Assembly (NCBI RefSeq): GCF_003589595.1
Contig: NW_020653900.1
Span: 5,426,111 to 5,490,110, forward strand
Direction of reading: 5' to 3'
Source of the DNA: Hyposmocoma kahamanoa
Taxonomy: Eukaryota; Arthropoda; Insecta; Lepidoptera; Cosmopterigidae
Length of the DNA stretch: 64,000 nt
Shown here: positions 52,209 through 63,580 of the stretch, piece after piece
Position numbering within the stretch: the first letter of the stretch is position 1
Layout: each line of letters opens with the position of its first letter
Program-made: the position numbers and the translations under genes
The notes under the pieces: generated by a model
Told to the model about the DNA's origin: nothing
What the model saw: the letters and a program-made list of their open reading frames with translations, nothing else
Databases searched by the model: none

Positions 52209-52284
52209 TTTGAATTTGAATATTTTGTCTTAAATTTGCAATATCAATTGCAATCAAATTTAAGACAAAATATTCAAATTCAAA
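52209..52284. repeat. Perfect 30-bp inverted repeat
   Basis: Arms 52209-52238 and 52255-52284 are exact reverse complements (core TTTGTCTTAAATTTG) with a 16-base loop. Could be a fold-back remnant or a replication-slippage product. Confidence 0.9.
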
Positions 52285-52394
52285 CTGCCGTACGATTTAT
52301 TGCAACCAATCGCGCGATTCGATTTAACTGAAAAATATTTTAAATAGTTTTCCAAGAGATCTTGGAATTTATGTCTTTGATCTTTTTTTTATAA

Positions 52395-52682
52395 TAGCAA
52401 GTGACGGTACGAACAAGTCGTGCGCCTGATTGTATGCGACATGCCTGTCCATACCAGTTGAAGTGTCGCTCAGGGTTTTAAATAGCAAAGTCTAAGGGGC
52501 AAAGCAGCGTCCTGACACATAAGTTGACAAATCCCATGTGCCCATAATTTCATCAGCACGCTTAGCCTTCAAAACCGGAACGCAGTAATGCGCTAAATTA
52601 CTGCTTCGCGGCACAAATAGGCAAGTTGGAGTTCGTCCAAGGAAGTACTGCCACCTTACCTATTTCTGCCGCCAAGCAGTAT
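52395..52682 (-). repeat. Family R copy, head-to-head with a plus-strand fragment
   Basis: A minus-strand copy spans ~52395-52625. From ~52627 the sequence turns into the plus-strand start of the same family (GGAGTTCGTCCAAGGAAGTA, TTTCTGCCGCCAAGCAGTAT). The junction forms a palindrome. Confidence 0.75.
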
Positions 52683-52689
52683 AGAAATT

Positions 52690-53870
52690 GCATAATTTGT
52701 TACTTAATCAATGCTACTAGAATATTGACGATTTTTTACATGATAACATAAAATGTAATATTTAACTATTGTATGTTTATTTTTGACTTCCTATTTTCCG
52801 GTTGAATTCCAATTGTTGTTGTTTGTTTATGCTATTGTATTAATTTAAATAACTTTAATGCATAATCAAAACTGAAAAATGAATGGTGTAAAATAATCGC
52901 GTGACAAGTTTATGGTGAGATGTACGATCTAATATAATAAGACCTGCAATGTTAACTACATTTTTAGCGAATAAATATCTCATATTCTTGTAGTATTTTT
53001 ATGTGAAATTACTCCACTAGTTTGCTTTTAGTACTCCACTATTTGTTATAACAAAGATCGAAATACTAAGAAAAATTCATTCCATCAGGTTGGAATTTAA
53101 CCACCGCAACTTTTGTTTCATGACTTTTAATAATTCATCACCATTTTATTACATAATTATTTTTTATAAAATAATATGGAACTAAATAAAAAAGAAAACA
53201 AAAACTTTTGCATCATTGTCAACCCTAAAATATTTTAGAGGCTGACCGTTTGGGATTTGGCTTAAGCGAAATAAACATTATGAATTTTCGTTGTGGTGCC
53301 ACATCATTTCTAATTGACAAAGTCTAAATTGAATTCGTTAATTGAAAACAACGTTCAATTTAATTAATATTACGCAGGGAATATTTGGAAATTGTTACTT
53401 CTAAGTTAGGCGTGATTATTAATTTCGTTGATTGACAGTTGTCTTGAATAAAAAAAATACGAATCGTATTATTTCTATGAATAAAAACTTTAATGACATG
53501 TTGCCCTTACATTGAAAAAAAAGCTTGTTAAGATAAATTAAAAAAATACTATTGAAAGTCTGAAATAAAACGTTATTTTTTAACAGATTACCACAGATTA
53601 ATTAATAGTTACTACGTAACAGATACATTACTGTCATACAAAATCGAAAATACATACGCTATAATAGCCTACTAAAACTGACTAATAAACCAGGCCCTCA
53701 GAGAGGTGAAAATGACGTTGCCCGCCGTGAGCAGTCGTGCGAAACCGGATGCTGGAGTTGTACAAGGATTGTAATGAAAATAAGAGACTTGTCTGAGCGC
53801 TTGCGCTGTCGGGCGATACACTCAGCGGTAGGCACTTATCGTGTAACCTCGAGCGAGTGACAGAGCCCTA
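52690..53870. other. No gene; family A tail fragment
   Basis: 53005-53075 holds an inverted family A tail (GAAATTACTCCACTAGTTTG). A GC-richer stretch at 53695-53870 is unidentified. No open frame of note. Confidence 0.45.
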
Positions 53871-53879
53871 ACTATATTA

Positions 53880-56030
53880 CTAACCATTCGTAATTTATAT
53901 CAAATTCTTAGTTCTAAACGTCTCAAGGAACTTTGCCTAAATTTTAACATGTCTTTACACATAGTAATTCCAACACAAAAAATAAAACTTGTATCGATCA
54001 TATTATGAGCAACATTCCCAAGGCCTCAGCATGGGTTGAACACTTAGTTCTATCAGATCATGATACTGGGCAATTTATTAAGTTCTCACTGCTTACAAAA
54101 ATTATAAAAAAACAGTGGTTTGAAGAAAAAAGAGACTTTAGTCTATGTAATTTCAATAAATTCTTAAACTGTATTTCAGCCGTGTCATTCTCAAATGTAT
54201 TAGAACAAGAAAACTCTAATGATGCCTTTGCTGAATTACATACACCCAAATTCTAAAATTAAAAAATTTAAAAAAATTATCGCTAATGTAGCCAAGAAAT
54301 CGAATAAGACAAGATGGATTACGAAAGGACTAAAGAAGTCATGTGCTGTAAAAAGAGCATTATATTTTTTTGCGGTACCATAAATCATCAAGACACCAAA
54401 AACAACATAGAAACACATATAAACAATACAAAAAAATAAGACGTTACATATTTGAGTCACAAAAACTTCTAAAAGAATCGAAGGACAAATGTAGATCATT
54501 TTGGAATATTATAAAGACCCAAACATCATATGACATTCATGAACTTGGCATTGATAAAATGATCAAAATGGACAAACGTTCTCACATCCCAAAGATATAG
54601 CAGAAGCTTTTAACGATTTCTTTATAAGTCTCACAAACGAGACATCTCAATGCATAAATGAAATGGTGACTGATAACACTAACTCTGCAAACATGTTTTT
54701 GTACGCCACAGATTCTCTGGAAGTATACACTGTCATTAACTCATTGAAGAATACTTGCTCGGTGGGTTACGACGATTTACCAACAAACTTATTAAAGCAA
54801 ACTGCTAAATATATCTCCACAGCACTGAGTCACATAATTAACTTGTCATTTAGTCAAAGTATATTTCCAGTAAGATTAAAATGTTCTATAGTAAAACCAT
54901 TATTTAAGAAAGGTAACAGACGGAATATGACCAACTATAGACCAGTTACACTTGTCCCAATACTATCCAAAGTCATAGAAAAGATTATGCTTGATAGGTT
55001 CAATAGTTTTCTCACTAAATATAATATAATAACAGAGACGCAAAATGGATTCGTAAAAAATAAATCTACAATTCTAGCCAATTTTAAATTACAAAAATCT
55101 GTAATGGAAAGTATCAACAAAAAGATACCTGTAGCAGCCCCATCCTTTGATATGAGTAAGGCTTTTTACTGTGTTCATCATAAACGACTACTAAATAAAT
55201 TATATGGTCAAGGCATAAAGGTCAATGACTGATTCCGAAGCTATTTAGAAAACAGATTTGAATGTACATAAATTACTAAACTTCAGAATAAATGCTGGTC
55301 AGAGTTTAAGAGAATTAATTCTGGAGTTCCTCAAGGGAGTATACTTGGCCCCATTCTATTTTTATTATATATAAATGATTTACCAATTAAGCATGAAATG
55401 ATGCTTGTCGCTGATGACATAACAATTTTAGTTCAAAATGATAAAATGTTAAATTTTGAAAAGGAAATAAATAGAGTAATAGAAAGGACGATAATATGGA
55501 TGAGCGATAACAATCAAAAAATCAACTTAGAAAAAACCAAAATTATGCAATTTAGGTCGCAAAATGGAAATCCACTGCAATTAAAAATAAAACATAGAGG
55601 TCTTGTACCTCGATAGAAGATAGAGTGTATGAAATTCTTAGGCCTTACGCTGGATAGGCACTATCACTGGTAAGCTCACGTGGAGTCTATATGCGCAAGA
55701 TTAAATAGATTTGTATATGCACTGCGGCGACTAACAGAGGTGGCAACAGTTGAAGTGGTGGGTGAATACTACAATATAGTTTGCTGATGTGGGGAAACTG
55801 TATCAATATAGACAATGTATTTAAGATTTAAAAAAATGTATAAGGTCGATATGCAAAGCTAACTATAGAGAGTCGTGCATACCTCTATTCAAAAAGTTGA
55901 ATATCCTCCCACTCCCATGCATTTACATAAAGCAGATAGCCACATTTGTAAAACAGTGCCCTGATTTTTTTAAAACGTGGAAACAGTTAAACATATTGTT
56001 TATTTTCTACATATAATCAATTATCTGATT
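53880..56030 (+). pseudogene. Degenerate LINE (endonuclease end through reverse transcriptase)
   Basis: Motifs in order: the end of the endonuclease domain (CIDHIMSN, LSDHDTGQ), a long Lys-rich linker, ELADTF-like sequence, then reverse transcriptase KTAK-type fingers KPLFKKGNRRNMTNYRPVTL, VPILSKVIEKIML, FDMSKAFYCV and [20 protein letters not shown]. The catalytic box reads VADD instead of YADD (MLVADDIT). ...FLGLTLDR and CIYIKQIATFV follow. Stops or frameshifts occur at about 54257, 54598, 55230, 55270, 55614 and beyond. The 5' end and tail are missing. Similar in type to 31.1-32.4 kb. Confidence 0.8.
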
Positions 56031-56329
56031 AGATAATCAGAAAATTGAATATTTATTCGTTCAGATATTAATCTTTCGTCGTAGTCCAGCTACTGGCCGT
56101 AAGATGGCAGCATGTTGAATAAAATTTCAATATAAAATCAAAACGTCGTAACTTGCAATACAGACATTAAATTTTGAACGATATAGCAACTGTGTAAAGT
56201 TTAAATTATATTAACAATCCAGGATTTGTTACATCTTTTTAAATTAGAAGCTATGACCAATCATTATCAAGATTTCATAGTGTTTATCATTTTGTTTGTG
56301 CGCGTTTAGCGACATCCGTTCTGATCAGG

Positions 56330-56402
56330 GTTGTGGCACTTCCATTGGTGGCAGTACTACCTGGACGAACTCTTTCACAAGGAGTTCTACTGCTCCAAAA
56401 AC
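56330..56402 (-). repeat. Family R, 5'-end fragment
   Basis: GGCAGTACTACCTGGACGAA and TTTCACAAGGAGTTCTACTG are the inverted start of family R. Confidence 0.65.
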
Positions 56403-57230
56403 TAGATTTTAGAAATTTCTTGGTTATTCGTTAAATAATCAAACTATGACAATGGTGTGTAAAAATGATCTTAAAACTTTTGGTTATATAAATACTTGTA
56501 CCTTTCAATTAATTCATAATTCATTAATTCTCTCCAATTCCAATTCTTTTATAATGGCTTCATCTATTTCCACGATTGTTCTGCCAATGTCAGGGTTTAA
56601 AAAGACACTTTTACGTAGGTGTGACTATGTGCATACGTACAGTGAGAGACTTAATAATAGCCAGTAAAATTTGTTCTTTAACCGTCTTCAGAAAAAGGAG
56701 GACTATATGTTTCTTTTTTTCTGTGTATGTATATATTGATCAAAATCTAACAGTATGGTATTATTATGTATTATTATTTAATAGGTTTTCTCATAACAAT
56801 CTTTATTTCGAGTTATTTAATTTTAGCACTAAGTCACTAATGGGTACACTTAAAATGAATTGTAATCTGATAAACTTTGTGATTGGCTGTAGAAGTTTGT
56901 AATTGAAGATTACTTATAAATGAAATTTAATAAATATACATTATGTAATGCAATAGCATTGTAAGAAACGTGTAACTAGTGTACGAAATTTATGTTATTG
57001 AACAACATACGTATATACTTACTTTTTGATATCAACTAGAATTCGGAAAAAGCATTCAGCGCACCTGGTCTCATGACCCGTAACATTACGTATACTAATG
57101 ATTTTATTTATGAAATACTAGAACAACAGTAAATTACTCCATTTTTTTATTACTTTATTTATTAGACAATAAGTTAAAATATACAGATAACGTACAATAA
57201 GAGCTTAAATAATAGAAACTTTTAACTTTA
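56403..57230. other. No gene recognised
   Basis: AT-rich. An open frame of 108 codons at 56576-56902 is low-complexity and Phe/Tyr-rich, with no recognisable domain. Confidence 0.45.
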
Positions 57231-57234
57231 ATAG

Positions 57235-57475
57235 CAGTAGAGCGCCTTGTGAAAGAGTTCGTCCAGGGAAGTACTGCCACCTTACCTATTTCTGCCGCCA
57301 AGCAGTAATGTGAGTATTACTGCGTTCCAGTTTTGAAGGGTAAGGGTGCTGGTGAAATTACAGGCACATGAGACTTGTCAACTAATGCCTCAGAGTGACG
57401 GGCGCAGTGGCAGTGCCCCTCAGATTTTTGCGATTTAAAGTTCTGAGTGGCAATGCAACTGTTATGGACAGAGTT
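57235..57475 (+). repeat. Family R copy, closest to consensus
   Basis: AGCAGTAGAGCGCCTTGTG through GAACTGTTATGGACAG with every landmark; ends before the outer 3' segment. Confidence 0.85.
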
Positions 57476-57514
57476 CTATCAGTTAATATTATAGAAAAAA
57501 AAAAACTATAACTT

Positions 57515-57660
57515 GGATTAAATTATATGAATAAAATTGGGTTTCCGCAGCAATGTGCCCATGATGCCGGCAGCGTTCTCCCTTTGTATGGCTATGCTAA
57601 TACGTTGGGCAAGGTAGCTGCCAGCCGTTGGGTTTCAAACACAGTCTATAAATTTTTTTG
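57515..57660 (+). repeat. Interspersed repeat paired with 17.7 kb
   Basis: See the inverted partner at 17635-17775. Here it reads TATATGAATAAAATTGGGTT, GCGTTCTCCCTTTGTATGG, GTTGGGCAAGGTAGCTGCC and GGGTTTCAAACACAGTC. Confidence 0.65.
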
Positions 57661-58374
57661 GATAAAATTTTATACAGATATAGTTGCCACGGGCCAAGGT
57701 TGCCGTCTCCAAAGGCTGTCGGAGCCGAGGTCCTGACACTTATTATTCTTTATTATTTCTGCCAGTTCAGCTGCGGAGACAGCTCTCTTGCTGGTTTTCT
57801 GGAGATGGGATGGGGCAAGTGTCGAGTTAATTTAAATTAAACAATTTAAGTAATTTAAACAAAATACTTAACATAACAAGTGAATAACCACTACAACAAA
57901 TTACTTACACTAAAATATTTTCTTTTAAATGTCTTATCTCTAATTAGTTATGAAATCGCATTATATTGAAAATGTATTCATCTAATAATATTGACGTAAA
58001 TTCGTAATAAATCAATTTAAACTGTTTAAACATCAAAGTCGTCTTTAGCGAACCGCTCGCTGAGAGCTTTGTTGCCGTTCCATCAATGTCGCAACAATAT
58101 GCGGTGTGTTGTCTAAAGGGAGGGGCGGAGAGTACCTTTTCTCGTTAATTTTTATTCTCTGCCCATACGATGAACCAAGATCATTTAGACCATGTACACT
58201 TTGAGTAAAAAAGGTGTTAATGGTATTATTAGGTATATATATATGTATATATATATATATATATACAATAGTAGAAAATACAAGCCGTTTAAAGCGATAA
58301 CATTCGAGGAACTATTATTTACAGCGATTTGTAAACAATAGTTCTTCGACTTTATATTATATTATTATCCATAT
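57661..58374. other. No gene; simple repeat at right
   Basis: Unidentified except for a (TA)n-rich run at 58238-58266. The 58050-58200 patch is GC-richer without an open frame. Confidence 0.45.
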
Positions 58375-58376
58375 TT

Positions 58377-59470
58377 GTGTCAAAACTGGTAAAGCTAGGA
58401 GTTAGGGGCAAACAGTTGCGATTGTTGCAGAGCTATATTTCCGATCGTTCCCAACGTGTAAAAATTGACAATGTCGTGAGTGATGAGTGTTCGGTGGGTT
58501 TCGGTGTGCCTCAGGGAAGCATTATTGGTCCCTCTCTGTTTCTCTGCTATATTAATGACCTGTGTGACATCAAAATTGAGAATTGCAAAATCATTACATA
58601 CGCCGATGACACAACACTTACGTTTTTCGGAGACACTTGGGATTCGGTGTTTGCCTCAGCACAGAGAGGATTTAATATAATTTGTCACTGGCTAGCTTTG
58701 CATACCTTAACTTTAAATGTGTCTAAATCGAAATATATGACGTTCTCCATACGTAATGATTGCACACTGGATAATACTCGCCACTGCATAGTTGCTCACT
58801 CCTGTTTCAGCTCATTGGATTCAGACTGTGCCTGTACGCCCATAGATAATACGAAGAGTATTAAATATCTTGGTGTCACGCTGGACAAAAATTTGTTGTT
58901 TGACGAACATATTTCAAATCTTGCCCAAAAAGTTCGAAAATTGACTTTTATTTTTAAAAATTTAAGGCATGTTAGTGATCCTCAACTTATAAAAATAGTA
59001 TATGTAGCGCTGTGCCAGTCTGTGATTGGTTATTGCATAACCGCGTGGGGCGGAATACCAAGGACGCGTATGTTAGAACTTGAGAGATCCCAGCGAACTA
59101 TCCTTAAAGTTGCACTACTTAAGCCACGTCTTTTCTCTACTACACACCTTTACTCTGAGGCCGGTGTGTTGACTGTGAGACAGCTGTATGTCCTTTCTTC
59201 CATCTTGCGACAGCACGCACGGATAGATTTTGCTCCTGAACACATCTTATCCCAGAGACGTCGGTTTTATATGGTTTGTGACGTAGTATCGGTCAGAACA
59301 TCTTTCGCTCAGAGGTTCTTTGTGTTTCAAGGTGGTAAATTGTATAATACAGCAAATAAAATACTGTCCATATTTTCCAAGTCTAAGCCAGAGCTTAGGA
59401 AGACTGTGACGGACTGGTTGCTTGCACTCAATTACGAGGAAACTGAACATCTCCTTCGTGCAGTGTATTA

Positions 59471-59471
<1 letters not shown>
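58377..59471 (+). pseudogene. LINE reverse transcriptase, C-terminal 364 codons, open
   Basis: 5'-truncated copy, so not a functional gene even though the surviving frame is uninterrupted. It starts within the palm region (KLVKLGVRGKQLRLLQSYIS), then GFGVPQGSIIGPSLFLCYIN, catalytic TYADDTT, WLALHTLTLNVSKSKYM, KSIKYLGVTLDKNLLF, thumb, VIGYCITAWGG and the C-terminus RKTVTDWLLALNYEE. The first half of the polymerase and any endonuclease are absent. The open frame shows that insertion is recent. A different lineage from the LINEs at 35 kb and 54 kb. Confidence 0.85.
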
Positions 59472-59472
<1 letters not shown>

Positions 59473-59515
<43 letters not shown>

Positions 59516-59541
59516 AACACACACACACACACACACACACA
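59473..59541. repeat. (CA)n microsatellite
   Basis: About 30 CA units with a few G/A interruptions, immediately after the LINE stop codon. It creates a spurious Cys-Val repeat frame on the other strand. Confidence 0.98.
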
Positions 59542-59955
59542 TACACAATATTTTCACAGGTACACATATAGTGAATTTTATGTGTACATTTTCTAGTAAT
59601 TGTTTTTTAATTATTTTCTTTTCGTTTTCTTGAATGAACAATGCGGTTTAATTTAATATTAGTTTATCAATATTCTATTTTCTTTATAATATAAAAAAAT
59701 ATATATATATACCGGAGGTTTATTATGTACCGCTTATAAATTTTTTTGTAGTATTATTACTTTGTATCATACAACTGTTTCTGATTACTGTCTGTACTAT
59801 GACCGAGAGGCGGAGCCAGGAGTGCCATAGCACAGGTTACACCTAGTTTGGGCTCCTGTCTCCCATTTTCATGCTCTATTTAAATTTATTTTTACATCTA
59901 TCTTGTACATTTTGGGAGAAAAATAAAGGATATTATTATTATTATTATTATTACT

Positions 59956-60380
59956 TTACAAGAAAAATATTTGTGGAGTAATATAAACTAACATTTCTAA
60001 AACGTCATTTACTGTCTATGCAAGAAACATAGTACAAATAAATTATGAACCATAATTTCCTACATGCAAGCAGTGTGCAAAATATTGCTCATAGATACTA
60101 TAAATCAGTGATGTATTGAAATTGCGAAATTCATAACGCTCTACGCAATCGGGCGGAAATTAAGAATAAACATACTGCATAAGCTTGTCCATAACAATGA
60201 GCGCTCTAAAATACCTCATATATATATAGATATATATATTATATTATATATACCGTCATATATATGTCGGAGACGGTAATGACGGTACGGACTCTAAACG
60301 GAACGCAAGCGCGCCACGTAGCGGTGTAGTCCGCACAACAACGGTTCCCGCGCTACGACAGAATCGTGACATTGTTGGCG
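59956..60380. other. No gene; TA-rich simple repeat
   Basis: TATATA-rich run at 60220-60262 followed by a GC-richer stretch (60263-60375) of unknown origin. Confidence 0.45.
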
Positions 60381-60384
60381 GGCA

Positions 60385-60545
60385 CGGCTTGTCAACTTAT
60401 GTCTCAGGGTGGCGAGCATGGTGGCAATGCCCCTAAGATCTTTGCGATTTAAATCTCTCAATGGCACTGCAACTGTTATGGATAGGCGTACCGCTTAACA
60501 CCAGGCGCACGACTTGTTCGTCTCGTCACTTAATATTATAAAATA
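60385..60545 (+). repeat. Family R, 3' half
   Basis: GGCTTGTCAACTTATGTCTC through TTGTTCGTCTCGTCACTTAA, including CCACCAGGCGCACGACTTG-like sequence. Confidence 0.8.
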
Positions 60546-61230
60546 AATACATAGGTAATTTAACTGTAGACTAGTTTGTCTTTTTAAACACATAATAAAT
60601 ATAATATATATCAAAGCACTGCTACATTAGATTATTATATTTAAGAAATATATCTTGTATATATTACGCAAGTTTTCTTGCACGAGTAGATAATTTTAAT
60701 TATTACATTGAATGATAATTGTTAACAAGACAGTTCTGCGATCTTGTTCAATAGGAACGAAGTTCCTTCGTATTTCGGATATTAATTAATCAGTTCAATG
60801 ATATTCAATAAACACGATCAAGCGTCATTTTCTCGATAAATTATAGGCTTCACGGACTTAGAAACTTAAAATCTCATACAAAATGGCACAATTTTATACT
60901 AATCACACACATACACTTCACGCCATTTTTCCCATATCGTCTTGACACACATTTTAATATAGTGATACCTCCAATAATCACTACGCCACCTTTATTTTTT
61001 GATCATTTTCTGTTATTTTTGTAAACAGCCAACATATATATTTACTAACATTATGCTCCTCGAATTTCGTGAAAAAAAAGAACCAAAAAGAATCCAAAAG
61101 AAGGCAAAAAATGAATTTTATGAAAAAAAAATAAAGAACAAAAAGCAAAATAAAAATACTTAAAACAGGTCCAAATCCAAGTCCAAACATCACAAAAATG
61201 AATAGTAAATTGTGTACCACGTGCTCATTC
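60546..61230. other. No gene recognised
   Basis: Very AT-rich; the minus-strand frame at 60981-61220 is low-complexity Phe/Leu. Confidence 0.5.
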
Positions 61231-61289
61231 GGGAGAAAACTTATGTCTTGTAAAATGCATTACATTTATTTGCCAGAATAAAGTAATTG

Positions 61290-61400
61290 CCAGTAGTGGC
61301 ATCGTACAGGCACTTCATCTGTTGTTGCACATGTCCATGGGCGACGATGACCACCTCCCAACAAGTGGCTCGTCTGCTCGTTTGTCTTCTACTTTGCATT
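61290..61400 (-). repeat. 'GCAAACGAGCAGACGAG' lepidopteran repeat fragment
   Basis: The minus strand reads AACGAGCAGACGAGCCACTT, GAGGTGGTCATCGTCGCCCA and TGGACATGTGCAACAACAGA. This phrase order is common in moth and butterfly genomes; the element class is uncertain. Confidence 0.55.
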
Positions 61401-61479
61401 AAAATAATTTCAGTACAGATTCCTAAATAAACCGACCTCGAAAGTCCTTCATCCGCTAGTTTGCCACCCTTAGAGGTGG

Positions 61480-61640
61480 AATAGTTTCTCCAAATTTTAA
61501 TGGAACCACTAGTAAAGTACCCTCTTTCCAACAAAAAATAATCATCAAAATCGGTTCACAAAAGAGTTGTCGCGTTACATACGTACAAAACAAAAATACA
61601 TACGAATTGCGAACCTTCTCCTTTTTTGAAGTCAGTTAAA
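61480..61640 (-). repeat. Lepidopteran 'GACTTCAAAAAA' repeat
   Basis: Inverted copy of the 7.7-kb family: the minus strand reads TAACTGACTTCAAAAAAGGA, GAAGGTTCGCAATTCG, TTGTGAACCGATTTTGATGA and GGAAAGAGGGTACTTT. Confidence 0.65.
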
Positions 61641-61734
61641 AAAAGATGAAAGACAAGAAACGTTCTATCTATCTATAATTACCAAATATTTTATTCCCTC
61701 GTAGAAATACTAGAGAACAGGATAGATGTTTGGG

Positions 61735-61870
61735 CAAATTATAGAACAGACAATCAAAGGAAATGGAGGAACACCGAGGCGAAGTTATTTAAATCAGATA
61801 AGGGGAAAAGTTAATGTCACGTCGTATCAGGAACTTAAAGTGAGAGTTGGCGATTACTGCGACAATAATA
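61735..61870 (+). pseudogene. RTE-like LINE C-terminal fragment
   Basis: Nucleotide match to 33270-33400: CGAGGCGAAGTTATTTAAAT, CAGATAAGG, GTCGTATCAGGAACTTAAAG and TTGGCGATTACTGCGACAA. Frames are broken. Confidence 0.6.
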
Positions 61871-61924
61871 ATAATTCGATTATTTAACATGGTATAACAA
61901 AAGATGTAACAATTTCAGACAGTA

Positions 61925-62455
61925 CAAATATGTTTCGCATATATTAAAGAGCATACAAATGTCTAGTTATACAATGTAAATTGACTAGCACAACAAAAAG
62001 AATGTCAAAAGTTACAGAAATTACAAACTGCTCATTCACTGTGCTGACTTCCCTGAAAAGAACGATCAAGATCACGGACAGCTGTAAGCTGTATTTTAAG
62101 GAACGAAATTGTATTAAGTTGTGTACAGAATCATACAGAACTACGCTATTTAGTAAAGCTGCATATTACATGGCGCCAAAAATTTATAATCATTTGCCAA
62201 AGGAGATTAGATTGATCAATAATTTTCATGAATATAAAAGACAGCTGCTTTTTACTCATTTACAGAATTGTTTGACAATAATTATTGACATAATAATTCA
62301 TGAATTTATTTTTATATCTTTTGTAATTTTACTTTATTTGCAATATTTGACAATTTCATTAAGTGGGAGCAGAGGAAAAATTACTAATCTTCGATTTGAT
62401 TTTAGAAGGGTATATCCACTTTAAAGTTAAAAATAAAATATTGTATGAGTAACTA
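61925..62455 (+). pseudogene. LINE C-terminal fragment and 3' UTR
   Basis: Open frame with NCIKLCTESYRTTLFSKA, YYMAPKIYNHLPKEIRLINN and FHEYKRQLLFTHLQN, the usual end of a CR1/Jockey-type ORF (F...A...YN.LP..I......FK..L...L). The polymerase core is missing. Confidence 0.65.
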
Positions 62456-63355
62456 CACGATATATTCAAGCATAGACATTAATCAGAAACATAAAACAAT
62501 AAAGTTTCCTCGATAGATAAAAATCACGAAATGACCTCTAATTTTCACATTTTTTCGATTTATCGTAGAAATGCTACAGGTTATTAGGACAATAATTAGA
62601 TAATTAATTATATTTATGCATGATCGACAACTGTCGCTACGGATTTTTTTTAGTCCCTTTAGTTTTAGAGTTATTTTGCTAAAACGAATTTGGTACTTTT
62701 AATGCGTAAAATTCAACATCTCCTGTCGCATGTCACGCGAACTTCAGGCATATATTTGTTTCACAAATTTGGGCGGAGCAAACGTCAAAACTTTTTTGGC
62801 ATGCCGCATGATAGCTCGTTGAGTTTTCATTGATTGATTGTAGTATTGTTAGTAAATAGTTGAATGACATATATGTATATTCGCATGCCGATTATGGTAA
62901 AATAAGTTGGATTTATTTAAAATAAGTTTTGATCAAAATGTACCTTATTCTGACAAATAAATTAAATGATTGATTGATTGAAGAAACTCTAGAGATTGCA
63001 CTTTTCATATGAACGAAAAAACTATGCACTTTGAATCAAATTTGTGTGGAATATAGAGTATTTCCATGCATCTTTATCTAACACGTAGTCTTCAATTCTA
63101 TAATGTGACTTAAAAAAAAAAAGAAAAACTTAGAAAAAATTACCATTTAAATTTATCAAGTATGATTTATTTATTAAAAATCAAAATAAAACTTTACATC
63201 TTATTTCCTGTCAAATATGTTGTTTATGTAATAAAAATTATTTTCATTTAGCCACTTGCATAAGTTTAAGTAAACATAAGTATAATAATGTAATATCGAG
63301 TGGTATTATATAATAACAATAATAATAATATCTACCAATATACATTTTTAAATGC
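62456..63355. other. No gene recognised
   Basis: AT-rich. GAAACTCTAGAGATTGCAC and ACTTTGAATCAAATTTGTGT near 62.98-63.05 kb pair with 26.64-26.73 kb, an unnamed repeat. Nothing else. Confidence 0.45.
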
Positions 63356-63361
63356 TATTTA

Positions 63362-63580
63362 GTAGCAGTAGAGCTCCTTGTGAAAGAGTTCGTCCAGGGA
63401 AATACTGCCATCTTGTCTATTTCTGCCGCCAAGCGGTAATGTGAGCATTACAGCGTTGCGGTTTTGAAGTGGAAGGGCGCTGGTGGAATTACAGGCACAT
63501 GGGACTTGTCAAGTTATCTCAGATCCTAAACACTAAGTGACACAGGAACTGCCACGGACAGACGCGGTCACTTAGTACAT
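63362..63580 (+). repeat. Family R copy
   Basis: AGCAGTAGAGCTCCTTGTGA through GGGACTTGTCAAGTTATC, then a degraded 3' part (GACACAGGAACTGCCACGGA). Confidence 0.8.

Larger units (their letters stand above)
58375..59955 (+). mobile_element. 5'-truncated LINE with CA-rich and ATT tails
   Basis: Begins inside the reverse-transcriptase domain. After the ORF come a (CA)n run (59473-59541), a 3' UTR (AGGCGGAGCCAGGAGTGCC, 59812) and AATAAAGG, ending in a (ATT)n tail (59930-59955). The trinucleotide tail is a typical LINE terminus. No flanking target duplication could be confirmed. Confidence 0.8.

Noticed and set aside
59247..59567. 106-codon minus-strand ORF with Cys-Val repeats
   Set aside because: Produced by translation of the (CA)n microsatellite.
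58365..59977. Target duplication ATATTTGTG around the 58.4-kb LINE
   Set aside because: The right-hand copy is ~14 bases beyond the end of the ATT tail and not adjacent, so it is likely chance in AT-rich DNA.
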